From Candidatus Melainabacteria bacterium (lineage in GTDB: Bacteria > Cyanobacteriota > Vampirovibrionia > Obscuribacterales > Obscuribacteraceae), in contig JACRFZ010000056.1 of the NCBI GenBank assembly GCA_016212515.1, positions 1 through 52,482 of the forward strand: 52,482 nucleotides of DNA, given 5' to 3'. The position numbers were made by a program, and so were the translations under genes. This document shows positions 42,729 to 51,234 of this stretch, one piece after another. How positions within the stretch are numbered: the stretch's first letter is position 1; every line of letters starts with the position of its first letter. The notes beneath the pieces were generated by a model. That model was not told the origin of the DNA, searched no databases, and saw nothing but the letters and a program-made list of their open reading frames with translations.

Positions 42729-42790
42729 GAAACTCAACCGCTAGCGGTTAATTGCGTTCGGGAAACGGAAACTAAACCGTTATCGGTTAA
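42729..42790. promoter_or_regulatory. Paired 23-bp operator-like direct repeats
   Basis: Two copies (42729-42751 and 42768-42790, 39 bp apart, 20 of 23 identical) read GAAACT-C/A-AACCG-N4-CGGTTAA. Each contains the dyad AACCG-N4-CGGTT; the first (42736-42749) is fully palindromic with a CTAG centre. They lie 88-150 bp upstream of the DUF3465 lipoprotein, a typical position for a dimeric regulator's operators. Confidence 0.7.
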
Positions 42791-42878
42791 GCTTTTATTG
42801 AAATGACCCGTCGGTGTCAGACCGGTATTTCTGGAAAGTGCCAAGGGGCTCAGGTCGGCGAACTTAAGGGATTTGGAA

Positions 42879-43463
42879 ATGTTTTCAGCAAGAGCAAAAT
42901 TGGCGGCTGACGCAAGAAGAGTAGGGCTGAGGCTGGCTGCCCTTTCCCTTTTGCTGGTTAGTTTGGGTCTTACCGCCTGCTCCAATTCTTCTCTTACGGC
43001 TTCCCGGGCCGGTGCTCAAGACCAGTCTCCCAACTCGAATATTCAAACCGGTGCCCAGACTCCCTTTGATCCAAGCCAGTATCGTGGGCAGGGCCAGGCA
43101 CAAACTCAAGGTCAGGTAGCCGCACCGGGTCTCTATGAAGATGAGGTTCTCGCCGCTCAGAACAATCGTGCCATAAAGGTGGAAGTGACCTGCACCACCC
43201 GGGTGAAGAAGCTTTTGCCGGAAGACACCAAAGGTCGCCGCCACCAGAAATTTCTTCTTGGTCTGAGTAACGGCACTACCGTACTGGTAGCTCATAGCAT
43301 CGATTCGGCGCCCTATGTACCGATTTCTCCCGGTGATGTGATTACTTTGCACGGAGAATATATTTGGAACGCCAAAGGTGGGCTGATTCACTGGACGCAC
43401 CACAGCGACAGCCCTCGCCATGAAGGCGGTTATATTGATTTCAACGGTCAGCGCTATCAGTAA
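42879..43463 (+). CDS. DUF3465 family lipoprotein
   Basis: A lipoprotein signal peptide ends in LGLTAC (Cys34). After a Gln/Gly-rich linker (about residues 35-85), the domain shows the DUF3465 pattern: RRHQKFLLGLSNGTTVLVAH, SPGDVITLHGEYIWNAKGGL and IHWTHHSDSPRHEGGYIDFN. The fold is OB-like and the function unknown. I start at ATG 42879, with AAGGGA 7 nt upstream. The two 23-bp repeats upstream suggest dedicated regulation. Confidence 0.85.
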   Translation: MFSARAKLAADARRVGLRLAALSLLLVSLGLTACSNSSLTASRAGAQDQSPNSNIQTGAQTPFDPSQYRGQGQAQTQGQVAAPGLYEDEVLAAQNNRAIKVEVTCTTRVKKLLPEDTKGRRHQKFLLGLSNGTTVLVAHSIDSAPYVPISPGDVITLHGEYIWNAKGGLIHWTHHSDSPRHEGGYIDFNGQRYQ

Positions 43464-43532
43464 TTATCGTTTTCGGCGGTATGTGTAATCACAAATAGTG
43501 CCTTGACTACTCTCTGGAAAATGGCGCCCCTC

Positions 43533-43555
43533 TTGACATTAGAATGTGTTCACAT
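43533..43555 (+). promoter_or_regulatory. Promoter-like -35 with adjacent palindrome
   Basis: A consensus TTGACA (43533-43538) is followed by the dyad ATGTG-TT-CACAT (43544-43555). No good -10 was found at 17 bp. It lies about 100 bp upstream of the small secreted protein at 43655 and may drive it. Confidence 0.35.
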
Positions 43556-43654
43556 GATTGTTATTACATTTAAGAGATGCTTTTCATTCTGCCAAACCGC
43601 ACTTATACTCGTGTTCTGAAGTGCAAGATTTCAGCACCAACAAGAGGACATCTG

Positions 43655-43966
43655 ATGCATATCTCCAGTGCGCAGGTAGGAAAAGCTTTCGGTCTCATCG
43701 TGGGCATGGCCCTCACGCTGGCAGTATCAACTGTGCCGGCGCAAGCCTCAGAAGCATCCACTGCCGGAGTGACAGCTGCCCCGGTCGGGCTTGCCGGTTC
43801 CGGCGACCCTGCCATTCAGGAAGCAGTCAAGTATATTCAAAGCCATCAGGTGGTAAACGTAGAAACTGATACCGTTTCAGTCCAGCGCTCGCGCCGCAAG
43901 CCGGCAGCTAAGCGTTCGGCCCGGCATGTCTACATCCTCGGCGGCGCTGAAGCCTTCCCGATGTAG
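43655..43966 (+). CDS. Small secreted protein
   Basis: The 103-residue product has a signal peptide with a likely cleavage after AQA (residue 32), then an Ala/Gly/Thr-rich stretch and a basic RSRRKPAAKRSARH region near the C-terminus. GAGG lies 8-9 nt before the ATG. An ATG at 43577 in the same frame would put 26 residues before the leader and is less likely. No family was recognised. The next gene is an acyl-CoA ligase 27 bp further on. Confidence 0.6.
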   Translation: MHISSAQVGKAFGLIVGMALTLAVSTVPAQASEASTAGVTAAPVGLAGSGDPAIQEAVKYIQSHQVVNVETDTVSVQRSRRKPAAKRSARHVYILGGAEAFPM

Positions 43967-43993
43967 TCACTGAGAGAGAAATTTAAAATCGCC

Positions 43994-45820
43994 ATGAAAA
44001 ACGGCTCAGTAAATGTCCCCGGTTCTGAGCCAGGCGCTCAGCTTGACTTGCCAGGAAAAGGTAATGCAAGTTCATCTCCTGCTACTTTTCCCCAGCCTCT
44101 CAGTTACGACTACGGAGTGTGCGCCGAGAAGCTTCTGGGTTACACCCTGAGCGGTCATCTGGACCTGATCACGGCTGCTTCACCCGATACTCAAGCGGTT
44201 GTCAGCGTTCTGGAAGGCGAGAAGCTGACTTACCTCGAGTTTCAGGCTTACACCAGAAAATTGGCTTGTGCCCTTTTGGCTAGAGGGGTAGAGCGGGGCG
44301 ACCGCATCGGCATCTGGTCCACCAATAACTGGCGCTGGTTGGCTGCCCTTTATGCCGTTTCCCGAGTGGGCGGCATTCTCGTTAATATCAATCCCGCTTA
44401 CCGAGTGCCGGAACTGGAGTACGTTCTGAACCAGTCCGGTGTCAAACTGCTCTTTACCATTCCCCGCAATCGCTCCTCCAATTATCTTGAGATGCTGCAG
44501 GAGCTGAGCCCCCGGCTTTTCCCCCATGGCGGCAAGGCCGTAGCTGCCTCCACTGTTCCCACCTTGCAGGATATCGTGGTCATGCCCGGTCAAGATCTGG
44601 ACGGTACCCGCCAGGACTTCGTCCCCGGTGCCGAGCTTTTCTCTATGGAAAACTTTCTGGAGTTAGCCCAGTCAATTACTCCGGAAGAACTGAGCCGCCG
44701 TGAGGCGGAAGTGCAGTTTGATGACCCGGTCAACATCCAGTACACATCGGGAACCACAGGTTTTCCCAAGGGTGTTACCTTGAGCCATCACAATCTGCTC
44801 AATAACGGGCTGTTTGCAGCAAGAGCTATGGCACTTGATACTAAAACCCGCTTCTGTATTCCCATGCCCTTTTATCATTGCGGCGGCATGGTCAGCTCGG
44901 CCCTGGCTACCTTCACTGTAGGCGGTACAGTCATCGTCCCGGCTCCCTACTTCGAAGAATTGACCGTCATGAAGGCGGTCTCCGGCGAGAAAGCCACCCA
45001 CATCTCAGGGGTGCCTACCATGTTCATCGGACAGCTTGAGCACCCTAATTACAAAGACTATGACTACACTTCCTTGCGCGGCGGCTTCATGGCCGGGGCA
45101 CCGTGTCCGGTGCAGTTGATGCGTCGGGTGGCAAGCGAAATGCATGTGCCTGAGGTTGTTATTCTCTACGGGTTGACCGAGGTCTCGCCGCTGATGACGG
45201 CCACTACCATTCATGATTCCATGGAAACCCGCGCCACCACGGTGGGCCGGGCCATCGCCGGCGTGGAAGTAAAAATCATCGATCCTGAAAACGGCAAAGT
45301 AGTGCCCCGTGGTTCTCAGGGCGAGATATGCTGTCGTGGACATGGCGTCATGCTTGGCTATTACAAAAATGAAGAAGCCACGCGCGAGTGTATCGACGGC
45401 GGCGGTTGGCTGCACTCAGGCGACCTTGGCGTCATGAACGGCGAAGGCTACTTGCACATCACCGGACGGAAAAAAGACATGATCATTCGCGGTGGAGAAA
45501 ACATCTATCCCCGGGAGATTGAAGAAGTCTTGCATCACCATCCGCAAATTTCCCAGGCTCAAGTCTTCGGCATACCCGATGAAAAGCTGGGCGAAGAGGT
45601 TTGCCTCTGGCTTATGCTCAAAGCCGGTGAGAAACTGGACGAAGCGGCACTAGTAGCCTGGATGAAGGAGCGGCTGGCTCACTTCAAAGTGCCCAGGCAT
45701 GTTCGTGTGGTCTCGGAGTTTCCCATGACGGTAACCGGTAAGATTCGGAAATTCGCCATGCGGGATGCCATGGTGGAAGAACTCGGTCTTTCCCGGGCGG
45801 CAGCTATCGAAACCGCCTGA
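43994..45820 (+). CDS. Acyl-CoA synthetase (FadD35-like)
   Basis: This 608-residue AMP-forming ligase has YTSGTTGFPKGVTLSHHN, PMPFYHCGGMV, GAPCPVQLMRR, YGLTEVSPL, WLHSGDLGVM and RKKDMIIRGGENIYPREIEE. The last lysine of the TVTGKIRKF motif is the adenylation Lys. The subgroup activates medium- to long-chain fatty acids. It follows the small secreted protein by 27 bp. It differs clearly from the ligase at 39161, so substrates probably differ. Confidence 0.9.
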   Translation: MKNGSVNVPGSEPGAQLDLPGKGNASSSPATFPQPLSYDYGVCAEKLLGYTLSGHLDLITAASPDTQAVVSVLEGEKLTYLEFQAYTRKLACALLARGVERGDRIGIWSTNNWRWLAALYAVSRVGGILVNINPAYRVPELEYVLNQSGVKLLFTIPRNRSSNYLEMLQELSPRLFPHGGKAVAASTVPTLQDIVVMPGQDLDGTRQDFVPGAELFSMENFLELAQSITPEELSRREAEVQFDDPVNIQYTSGTTGFPKGVTLSHHNLLNNGLFAARAMALDTKTRFCIPMPFYHCGGMVSSALATFTVGGTVIVPAPYFEELTVMKAVSGEKATHISGVPTMFIGQLEHPNYKDYDYTSLRGGFMAGAPCPVQLMRRVASEMHVPEVVILYGLTEVSPLMTATTIHDSMETRATTVGRAIAGVEVKIIDPENGKVVPRGSQGEICCRGHGVMLGYYKNEEATRECIDGGGWLHSGDLGVMNGEGYLHITGRKKDMIIRGGENIYPREIEEVLHHHPQISQAQVFGIPDEKLGEEVCLWLMLKAGEKLDEAALVAWMKERLAHFKVPRHVRVVSEFPMTVTGKIRKFAMRDAMVEELGLSRAAAIETA

Positions 45821-45831
45821 GCTTCGCACCT

Positions 45832-45900
45832 TTCCGGTTTTGCTCTGGCGATTCTTCCGGCTATGCTCCTGCGATTCTTCCGGTTTTGCTCCGGCGGCTT
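45832..45900. repeat. 23-bp tandem repeat between ligase and pseudopilin genes
   Basis: Three units of TTCCGG...GCTC...GGCG start at 45832, 45855 and 45878, an exact 23-bp period with few mismatches. Since 23 is not a multiple of three, it is unlikely to be coding. It sits just after the ligase stop codon. Confidence 0.75.
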
Positions 45901-46003
45901 GAACCTGTCTCGACGCTGAGAGCTTAAGGGCGGTTTTAACGGCGGCGGGGTATATTGCTGATTAGAGTTGATTTCGAGTCTAAATTCCTTGCAATAGCAA
46001 ACT

Positions 46004-46621
46004 ATGTCAGCGGATCCCCAGAACAAATCGCAGAACGGCGCTTCCGACAGTGCTGCTGCTGAAACCCGCAGCAGTTCAAACAACGATTCTCTAGCCGGTA
46101 CGAAAAGCAGTACCGGCAATCCTGCGACAGGAACCCAAAGCAGTACCCGCAATCCTGCGACCGGAACTCAGAGCGGCACTTATTCGGGGCTGAAGGACAG
46201 TCCGATAATGACCTGGCCACTGATAAGGCGGTTGGAAAGTGCGGCGTTTATGGCCATGTTCCTGGCTGTGCCTTTGTTTGCCTTTCGCGTCGTGGACTAT
46301 ACGGCCCGGCAACTGGCCCTCAATAATGCCGCCCATGAACTGGTGAAGGACATAAGGCGGGTGAAGGAGATGTCTTCCAGCTATGACATGCCCATAACCG
46401 TAGAGTCGGCCAGGAGCAAGGGCGGTCAGAGCTGCTATTTGATTCGTTCCGAGAGGAAGACGATTGAAGAAGTGATTTTGCCTCGCGGGGTAACCGTGGT
46501 GGGCGGCGTTACCTTTGGAGCAGACGGCAAGCCCAACCACCCGGCTAGTTTCGACGTTTCCATGGAGCACCGCAGTTTGCTGGTTAATGTGGACATGGCC
46601 GGGGTGGCCAGCATGCCCTGA
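46004..46621 (+). CDS. GspH-like minor pseudopilin, N-terminally extended
   Basis: The first 66 residues are a Ser/Thr/Asn-rich cytosolic stretch with an 11-residue repeat (SSTGNPATGTQ, two copies plus a partial). A membrane helix (about 78-96) and a helix-plus-strand domain follow, like GspH/FimT minor pseudopilins (ALNNAAHELVKDIRRVKEMS). No GFxxxE cleavage site is present, so it may remain a membrane anchor rather than be processed. It is first in the four-gene pseudopilin set. Confidence 0.7.
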   Translation: MSADPQNKSQNGASDSAAAETRSSSNNDSLAGTKSSTGNPATGTQSSTRNPATGTQSGTYSGLKDSPIMTWPLIRRLESAAFMAMFLAVPLFAFRVVDYTARQLALNNAAHELVKDIRRVKEMSSSYDMPITVESARSKGGQSCYLIRSERKTIEEVILPRGVTVVGGVTFGADGKPNHPASFDVSMEHRSLLVNVDMAGVASMP

Positions 46622-46692
46622 TCTGGGACTGGGGAAGGGTTGATGGGCATAATGAGACAAATTTGTTATGCCGGAACGAGTAAACTAGGCAA

Positions 46693-47277
46693 ATGATTCC
46701 CGGAAAAGCGCTACGCACTCTACGCCTACCCGCTGCCTGCACTGGCATGAAACCCAGGTTCGGGCGCTGCCGGTCAGGGTTTTCTTTAGTGGAGATCTTG
46801 GTTTCAGTGCTGCTCGGTTCTTTGATTGCCGGCACCATGGTGGATATGTATTCCAAGGTTCAGCGCATCAATGCCACCAGCCAGAACGAGCAGTGCGCCA
46901 ACATAATTGTGCGAGAGTTGCTCGAACAAACCAGAGGTCTGGATTATCAATTTCTTTTCAATCATCAGGGGCAGATATACGACCTGCCCGTGAACCGCAT
47001 AGATGCAGGCATGGTGCCGACAGATGTACGCAACGAACCGGTGCTCTTAGATATTTTCAACAAGGTATGGAACAGCAAGTCTTCAGGCTCTCGATTTAAC
47101 GGCAAGGTATCCTATGAAATCGGTTTTCTCGGTTCCGACCCAAACAGTATAAAGGTGCAAGTGAAGGCTTCCTGGAGCGACGGTGAGAGGAATGCCACCA
47201 GTTCCGGTGGCGCCGGCCGTACTATCACGGCTTCTACGGTAGTGACCAGAACAGGTACAAACTTATGGTCGCCATAA
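46693..47277 (+). CDS. Prepilin-type protein, GspI/PilV-like
   Basis: A type IV prepilin leader ends at G29 before F30, followed by FSLVEILVSVLLGSLIAG with Glu at position +5. The N-terminal leader is long and basic; an in-frame ATG at 46747 (MKPRFGRC) would shorten it to a typical 10 residues. The mature part of about 165 residues fits minor pseudopilins of the I type. It overlaps the next gene by 13 bp. It probably takes part in the tip complex of a type IV pilus or type II secretion-like fibre. Confidence 0.85.
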   Translation: MIPGKALRTLRLPAACTGMKPRFGRCRSGFSLVEILVSVLLGSLIAGTMVDMYSKVQRINATSQNEQCANIIVRELLEQTRGLDYQFLFNHQGQIYDLPVNRIDAGMVPTDVRNEPVLLDIFNKVWNSKSSGSRFNGKVSYEIGFLGSDPNSIKVQVKASWSDGERNATSSGGAGRTITASTVVTRTGTNLWSP

Positions 47278-48245
47278 AAACTCGTACCAGGACTCGATCG
47301 GCGAGGGGCTTCAGCATTACTGAGCTTCTTATGTCGACCTTCATTTTCGCCTTCTCTATTGCTATTATCGGTGAACTTTCAGTAGTCAGCACACTAGGAA
47401 CCTTGCGTACCACCAATAAGGTGGATGGTCTGGCGCAGGCCCGTAGTGCCGCAAATAGAATTTGTGATGATGTCCGTCATGCAACCGCCTTTGGTGATTA
47501 TTACGGTAAGGATGCGGAAAGGCTGAGCTTCCCCTCTTCCACCAATCCCATTTACAATGGCGGGCGTCTGCCAACCGGTGGCTATCCGGTGTCGCCGTGG
47601 CCCGCCAATATTCAACTGAACGAGTCTACTCTCATCATTCAGTCTCCCGTTTCTTATCTTGATCCGTTGAATGATCCTACTTCCGCTAGTTATTCTTCCG
47701 GCGCCGCAGAAAACCCCCTCAATGGAATGCCAATAATGCTTCCGAAAGGGAACTTTGATGGTGTTTCCGATCCCCCGGCTAATATGCTCAACCTGGATAC
47801 CACGATTTATTCAGTGGTACCGGATACCACCAGAACCGGTGAGTTTCTCCTGCAAGTGGCTCGTTTTCCAGGTGCGGCAATCACCAGTCCTGCTCCAGGT
47901 TTTCAGACCAGCTACAAAGGTTATATAAATCCGCCGCAAACAATTTTGAAAGGAATAATCGGTCCGAAAGCCCCGGGGGCAGTGGAATCTGATTTGCCCC
48001 AGGTATTTTCCTATCTGGCCAGAACTCAAAAGCCGGGGGCAGCAAGCACCTTCTCTAAAGTTGCCCCCAGTTTCTCCACCGTAAACGACATACAGGGGGT
48101 AGCGTTTGATGTAGAGGTGCGAAATACGGGCAACAGCAGTACAACAAGCACGGGTAATCTGACGCAATTCATACCCTTGCATGATGAATCTTACATTAGA
48201 TCAAATCGCAATATGGTGCTGGAAAATACGGGGACGGCGCCATGA
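47265..48245 (+). CDS. Prepilin-type protein, GspJ/PilW-like
   Basis: The leader MVAIKTRTRTRSARG is followed by FSITELLMSTFIFAFS with Glu at +5, the prepilin peptidase site after G15. The domain of about 300 residues, with ANRICDDVRHATAF early on, resembles PilW/GspJ. AGG lies 8 nt before the ATG. It overlaps the previous gene by 13 bp and the next by 4 bp, so the operon is translationally coupled. Confidence 0.85.
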   Translation: MVAIKTRTRTRSARGFSITELLMSTFIFAFSIAIIGELSVVSTLGTLRTTNKVDGLAQARSAANRICDDVRHATAFGDYYGKDAERLSFPSSTNPIYNGGRLPTGGYPVSPWPANIQLNESTLIIQSPVSYLDPLNDPTSASYSSGAAENPLNGMPIMLPKGNFDGVSDPPANMLNLDTTIYSVVPDTTRTGEFLLQVARFPGAAITSPAPGFQTSYKGYINPPQTILKGIIGPKAPGAVESDLPQVFSYLARTQKPGAASTFSKVAPSFSTVNDIQGVAFDVEVRNTGNSSTTSTGNLTQFIPLHDESYIRSNRNMVLENTGTAP

Positions 48246-49834
48246 AGAAGCATTCCCCAAATAAGGTCAGGAGGCGCTTGCCGAACCGGGAGCGAAATAG
48301 GGCCATGGCCCTTGTGTCCATTGTCGTTCTTGGTGCCTTTGCCATTGCTGTAATGATGACCATGTACCAACTTGCCATTAATGTGGTGCGCAGTGAGGTC
48401 TCTTACAAGACCGCAGCGGAGCTTAGAAATGCTGCCGAGATCGGTGTAGACTACGCCGTACAGCAGTTGAATAATTCTATAGAAACCGGTGATCCCTGTG
48501 CCATAGACAAGACCATTTCGGATCTCCCATCAGCTCTGCTTCCCGATTCCACTAATCTGACAGTGCGAATCAATGTGCGCGAGATCGGAGCTACTGAGTG
48601 GGGCAATTTCGCAGCCTATTCGGCCATTTATTCAGTTGCTCTCGATGCTTCCAAAGGACCCGGGGCCGGCGTTCAGGCTCGCAATTATGATGATGTTACA
48701 AGAACTAATATCAAGACGAATTACTGGCGAGTTGTAGAATCTACCGCTCGCAAGGGTGGCTTCGCCCGCAGTATCAAGGTCTATCTGCAGCCTAGATTCG
48801 ATAAGCCTCCGGGCGCATCAGATTTCAGGGTTACCGGTTCCACCAGTGCTTCTTACTTCAACAGCCCGATGCTGGGTAATTCTCTTCTCAACATGTCGCC
48901 CGCCTCTGGTAATTTGACTGTAACAGGCGGGGCGGATGTGATGACCGAGGATGGCACCGTCAAGTACAAGTTCGCAGCCCAGTCCAACCGGCTTGCTGTT
49001 GTCGGCGATAATACTTCAATTCAAGGCGATTTACGAATCACCAATAACAAAGCCGGTGCTCCCACCAGTGTTGCACAATACGCCAGCCCCAGTAACAGTT
49101 CCCTCATCGCCGGCAGAGTAGAGAGCAATTCGGACATTGATGCCGGTTTTGTAGGCAACCCGGGAGTTCTCCCTACCCCAGGCGATACTGTGCGAGCAAA
49201 TGCCGACTCCGTGTCCAGCCCGAGCAATCGAGTCGGCTTGAACAATACTAATCCGGTCTCTTCTACCGAACTAAGTTCTCAGGCCGCGCCCGCTCCTGTT
49301 ATGACCGATAGCTCGGCTAAAGCCCTTCCTGATGTCACTTCGGTAAGTTCATTAAGCAGCGGCTCTTATTACACCTCCAGTCTCAGCACCGCAGGCAACT
49401 CCGTTACCACCACCGGCTCGGTTCGTATTTTCGTGCAGGACGGGGCCAGTTCAGATGCCGCTGTGGACCTTTCCACTTCTACTTTTATCAATAGTGGCAG
49501 CCCCGAGCAGTTGCAGATCTGGTATAGCGGTACTCGCGCCGTAAATCTAAATCTGGATGCCGACTTCAAAGGTGTGATTTACGCACCGAATGCTCCTGTT
49601 ACCCTGACAGGTAGCAAAGACTTTAGCGGAGCCCTCGTGGCAGATAAGTTGAATCTGCTCAATTCCGGAACAGTTAACGTGAGCAATAGTTTGAGTTCCG
49701 GCGGATCACCAGGTGATGGGTCACCAGCCGGTAGTGTTTCCTACTGGACCAATGCCCAGGGTGAGACCCTGGTGCAGGGCTACAAGGTAGTCGGCTGGCA
49801 TGAATATTCCAGGGCCATCGTACCCGGCCCCTAG
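48242..49834 (+). CDS. PilX/GspK-like protein with DUF7305-like C-terminus
   Basis: A basic N-terminus and one membrane helix (about residues 22-45, MALVSIVVLGAFAIAVMM) are followed by AAELRNAAEIGVDYAVQQL, typical of the PilX N-terminal helix. The long Ser/Thr/Asn-rich middle and the C-terminal segment with FKGVIYAPNAPVTLTGSKDF and SGALVADKLNLL resemble DUF7305, a beta-helix-like domain of pilus-tip proteins. It is the last gene of the H-I-J-K set, overlapping the previous gene by ATGA. It may be the surface-exposed adhesive or assembly-initiating subunit. Confidence 0.8.
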   Translation: MKKHSPNKVRRRLPNRERNRAMALVSIVVLGAFAIAVMMTMYQLAINVVRSEVSYKTAAELRNAAEIGVDYAVQQLNNSIETGDPCAIDKTISDLPSALLPDSTNLTVRINVREIGATEWGNFAAYSAIYSVALDASKGPGAGVQARNYDDVTRTNIKTNYWRVVESTARKGGFARSIKVYLQPRFDKPPGASDFRVTGSTSASYFNSPMLGNSLLNMSPASGNLTVTGGADVMTEDGTVKYKFAAQSNRLAVVGDNTSIQGDLRITNNKAGAPTSVAQYASPSNSSLIAGRVESNSDIDAGFVGNPGVLPTPGDTVRANADSVSSPSNRVGLNNTNPVSSTELSSQAAPAPVMTDSSAKALPDVTSVSSLSSGSYYTSSLSTAGNSVTTTGSVRIFVQDGASSDAAVDLSTSTFINSGSPEQLQIWYSGTRAVNLNLDADFKGVIYAPNAPVTLTGSKDFSGALVADKLNLLNSGTVNVSNSLSSGGSPGDGSPAGSVSYWTNAQGETLVQGYKVVGWHEYSRAIVPGP

Positions 49835-49871
49835 ATTTGCCTGATAACGCTTCGTCACTGAATTTGCTGAA

Positions 49872-49907
49872 CCAACATCCCCGTTGGATATTGAATTTCA
49901 AATTCAA
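49872..49907. terminator. Hairpins between convergent pilin and RES genes
   Basis: CCAAC-ATCCCC-GTTGG (49872-49887) and TTGAATTT-C-AAATTCAA (49891-49907) are two perfect dyads in the 82-bp gap between convergent genes. Neither has a T-run, so termination is plausible but weak. Confidence 0.35.
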
Positions 49908-49916
49908 CTCAAGAGG

Positions 49917-50612
49917 CTACAACTCTATGCCTCTAAACCCGTGCTTCTCATAATATCCGGTGATTCTTGCACCGTTCCATTGCAGCGTTATTGCTTTGTC
50001 CTGGCGAGCATTAGAGATCACCCGTGGGCTCAGTATTGCAACGTTTTCGCCGCCGGGAAGGCGCACGCTCTTGTAGGTAATGCCACTACTTCCCTCCTGA
50101 CGGAGCTTGGCGGCAAAGCTTTGCGAGTGGCTATAGTCATTGGTGTCATATATAGTGGCGAACTCTTCTTGCATGTTTCGAATATCGTGCAGCATGCCGC
50201 TTATATCCGCCAGAATCAGCCGCTGATCTAGTTCCTGGGCCGGTTGCCTTGTGTCTGACATGAAGCGACTTCGATGGTGCGACGTTTCTGCTATGGCGGT
50301 CTCAAGGGTCTTGCCTGCATAGTAAGCACCAAACTGGTTTGAACTGAACCTTGATCCTGAAAGGGTTAGGTTCAGAAAAGTAAAGGAAGGTAGCACGAGA
50401 GCGGCACCGCTGCCGTGGAATCTATCCTCCACAGGCAGTTTGCTGAGATCCATCATCTTCAAACCAGGATCGGTAAGGCTCTCTATTTGTGCCAGAACTT
50501 CCCATTCTTCGGGGTCGGATGAAAACTCTTCGAAGAAATTGACCGGTGGATATTTCGTGGAAACCAGCCTGTAGGACGGCCGCCAATCTATTTGAGCAAG
50601 CGGAACCACCAA
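49917..50612 (-). CDS. RES-domain toxin
   Basis: The 231-residue RES protein has the N-terminal R-x-x-S/Y segment (WRPSYRLVSTKYPP), SGSRFSSNQFGAYYAGKTLETAIAE with its Arg, Tyr and Glu, and a Ser-rich GSSGITYKSV motif. RES toxins degrade NAD+ and are neutralised by Xre/MbcA-type antitoxins. It starts directly after the stop of the antitoxin (TAA then TTG), the usual antitoxin-first order. The active-site residues appear intact. It is longer than many RES toxins (about 150-200 residues), mostly at the N-terminus. Confidence 0.85.
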   Translation of the reverse strand: MVVPLAQIDWRPSYRLVSTKYPPVNFFEEFSSDPEEWEVLAQIESLTDPGLKMMDLSKLPVEDRFHGSGAALVLPSFTFLNLTLSGSRFSSNQFGAYYAGKTLETAIAETSHHRSRFMSDTRQPAQELDQRLILADISGMLHDIRNMQEEFATIYDTNDYSHSQSFAAKLRQEGSSGITYKSVRLPGGENVAILSPRVISNARQDKAITLQWNGARITGYYEKHGFRGIEL

Positions 50613-51002
50613 TTATGCCTTCTGGCTGTGCAAATATTGTCTGACCAGAAAGAGGTCTGCCACTTTACCCTGCAACATCAGGTCGAGGGCGCTTCTGCCG
50701 CCAAACAGGGGCGCGGTATTTGGCTGCCGAACCCAGGTATTGGCAGTGGCTTTGGAGCCCAGTAAACTTTGCAGGTCTTTATAAATGCCCAGAAGATAGC
50801 TGATGCGTTCAATTTTATCCGGGTCGAGTCTGGCTGTTTCTGGGTGGTTCTTCCACTTATAGAAGGTAGACTCGTTGTTTAGACCTAGAAGGATCATTTG
50901 CTCGCCGTTGGTCAGTTGCCACAGTTCGCCGATTTTGAAAAAGGCGTTGAGGGCAATGCTGCCTTGATTGCGATTGGTGCCGGTTGGAGCTTTAATTGCC
51001 AT
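50613..51002 (-). CDS. Xre/MbcA/ParS-type antitoxin
   Basis: The 129-residue antitoxin has an N-terminal helix-turn-helix-like part (residues about 15-70, LNNESTFYKWKNHPE and KIERISYLLGIYKDLQSLL). Its C-terminal MbcA/ParS region (PLFGGRSALDLMLQGKVADL) binds the RES toxin. It is cognate to the RES gene that follows without a gap. The 49 bp upstream also start the MazE remnant on the other strand. Such antitoxins usually autorepress from this site. Confidence 0.87.
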   Translation of the reverse strand: MAIKAPTGTNRNQGSIALNAFFKIGELWQLTNGEQMILLGLNNESTFYKWKNHPETARLDPDKIERISYLLGIYKDLQSLLGSKATANTWVRQPNTAPLFGGRSALDLMLQGKVADLFLVRQYLHSQKA

Positions 51003-51051
51003 TGGTGTGCTCTGAAAATGGAGTTAACCTCATGATATCTCCGAATGTGGA

Positions 51052-51234
51052 GTGGGTCAAGTTCTACCATTCTTAGCCGGCCTCCTTGAGGGCGCGAGGC
51101 CTATTGTGGAAGCTAACTCTAAGCCTCGCTACACCCTGGCTCAACTCCTGGCTGCATCCGACTACACCACTCCCCAGCCTGCCTCAGAGCGTGAATGGGT
51201 GGACGGGTCTGCCGTAGGTCGTGAGCTGAAATGA
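51052..51234 (+). pseudogene. MazE-like antitoxin remnant (N-terminus lost)
   Basis: Residues about 20-60 match the toxin-binding tail of MazE/ChpS antitoxins (KPRYTLAQLLAASDY ... EREWVDGSAVGREL). The AbrB-type DNA-binding domain normally before it is missing: the frame starts GTG 51052, and the first 20 residues are unrelated. The RES-Xre promoter occupies the position where it should be, so an insertion or deletion at that point is likely. It overlaps mazF by ATGA. Confidence 0.75.
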
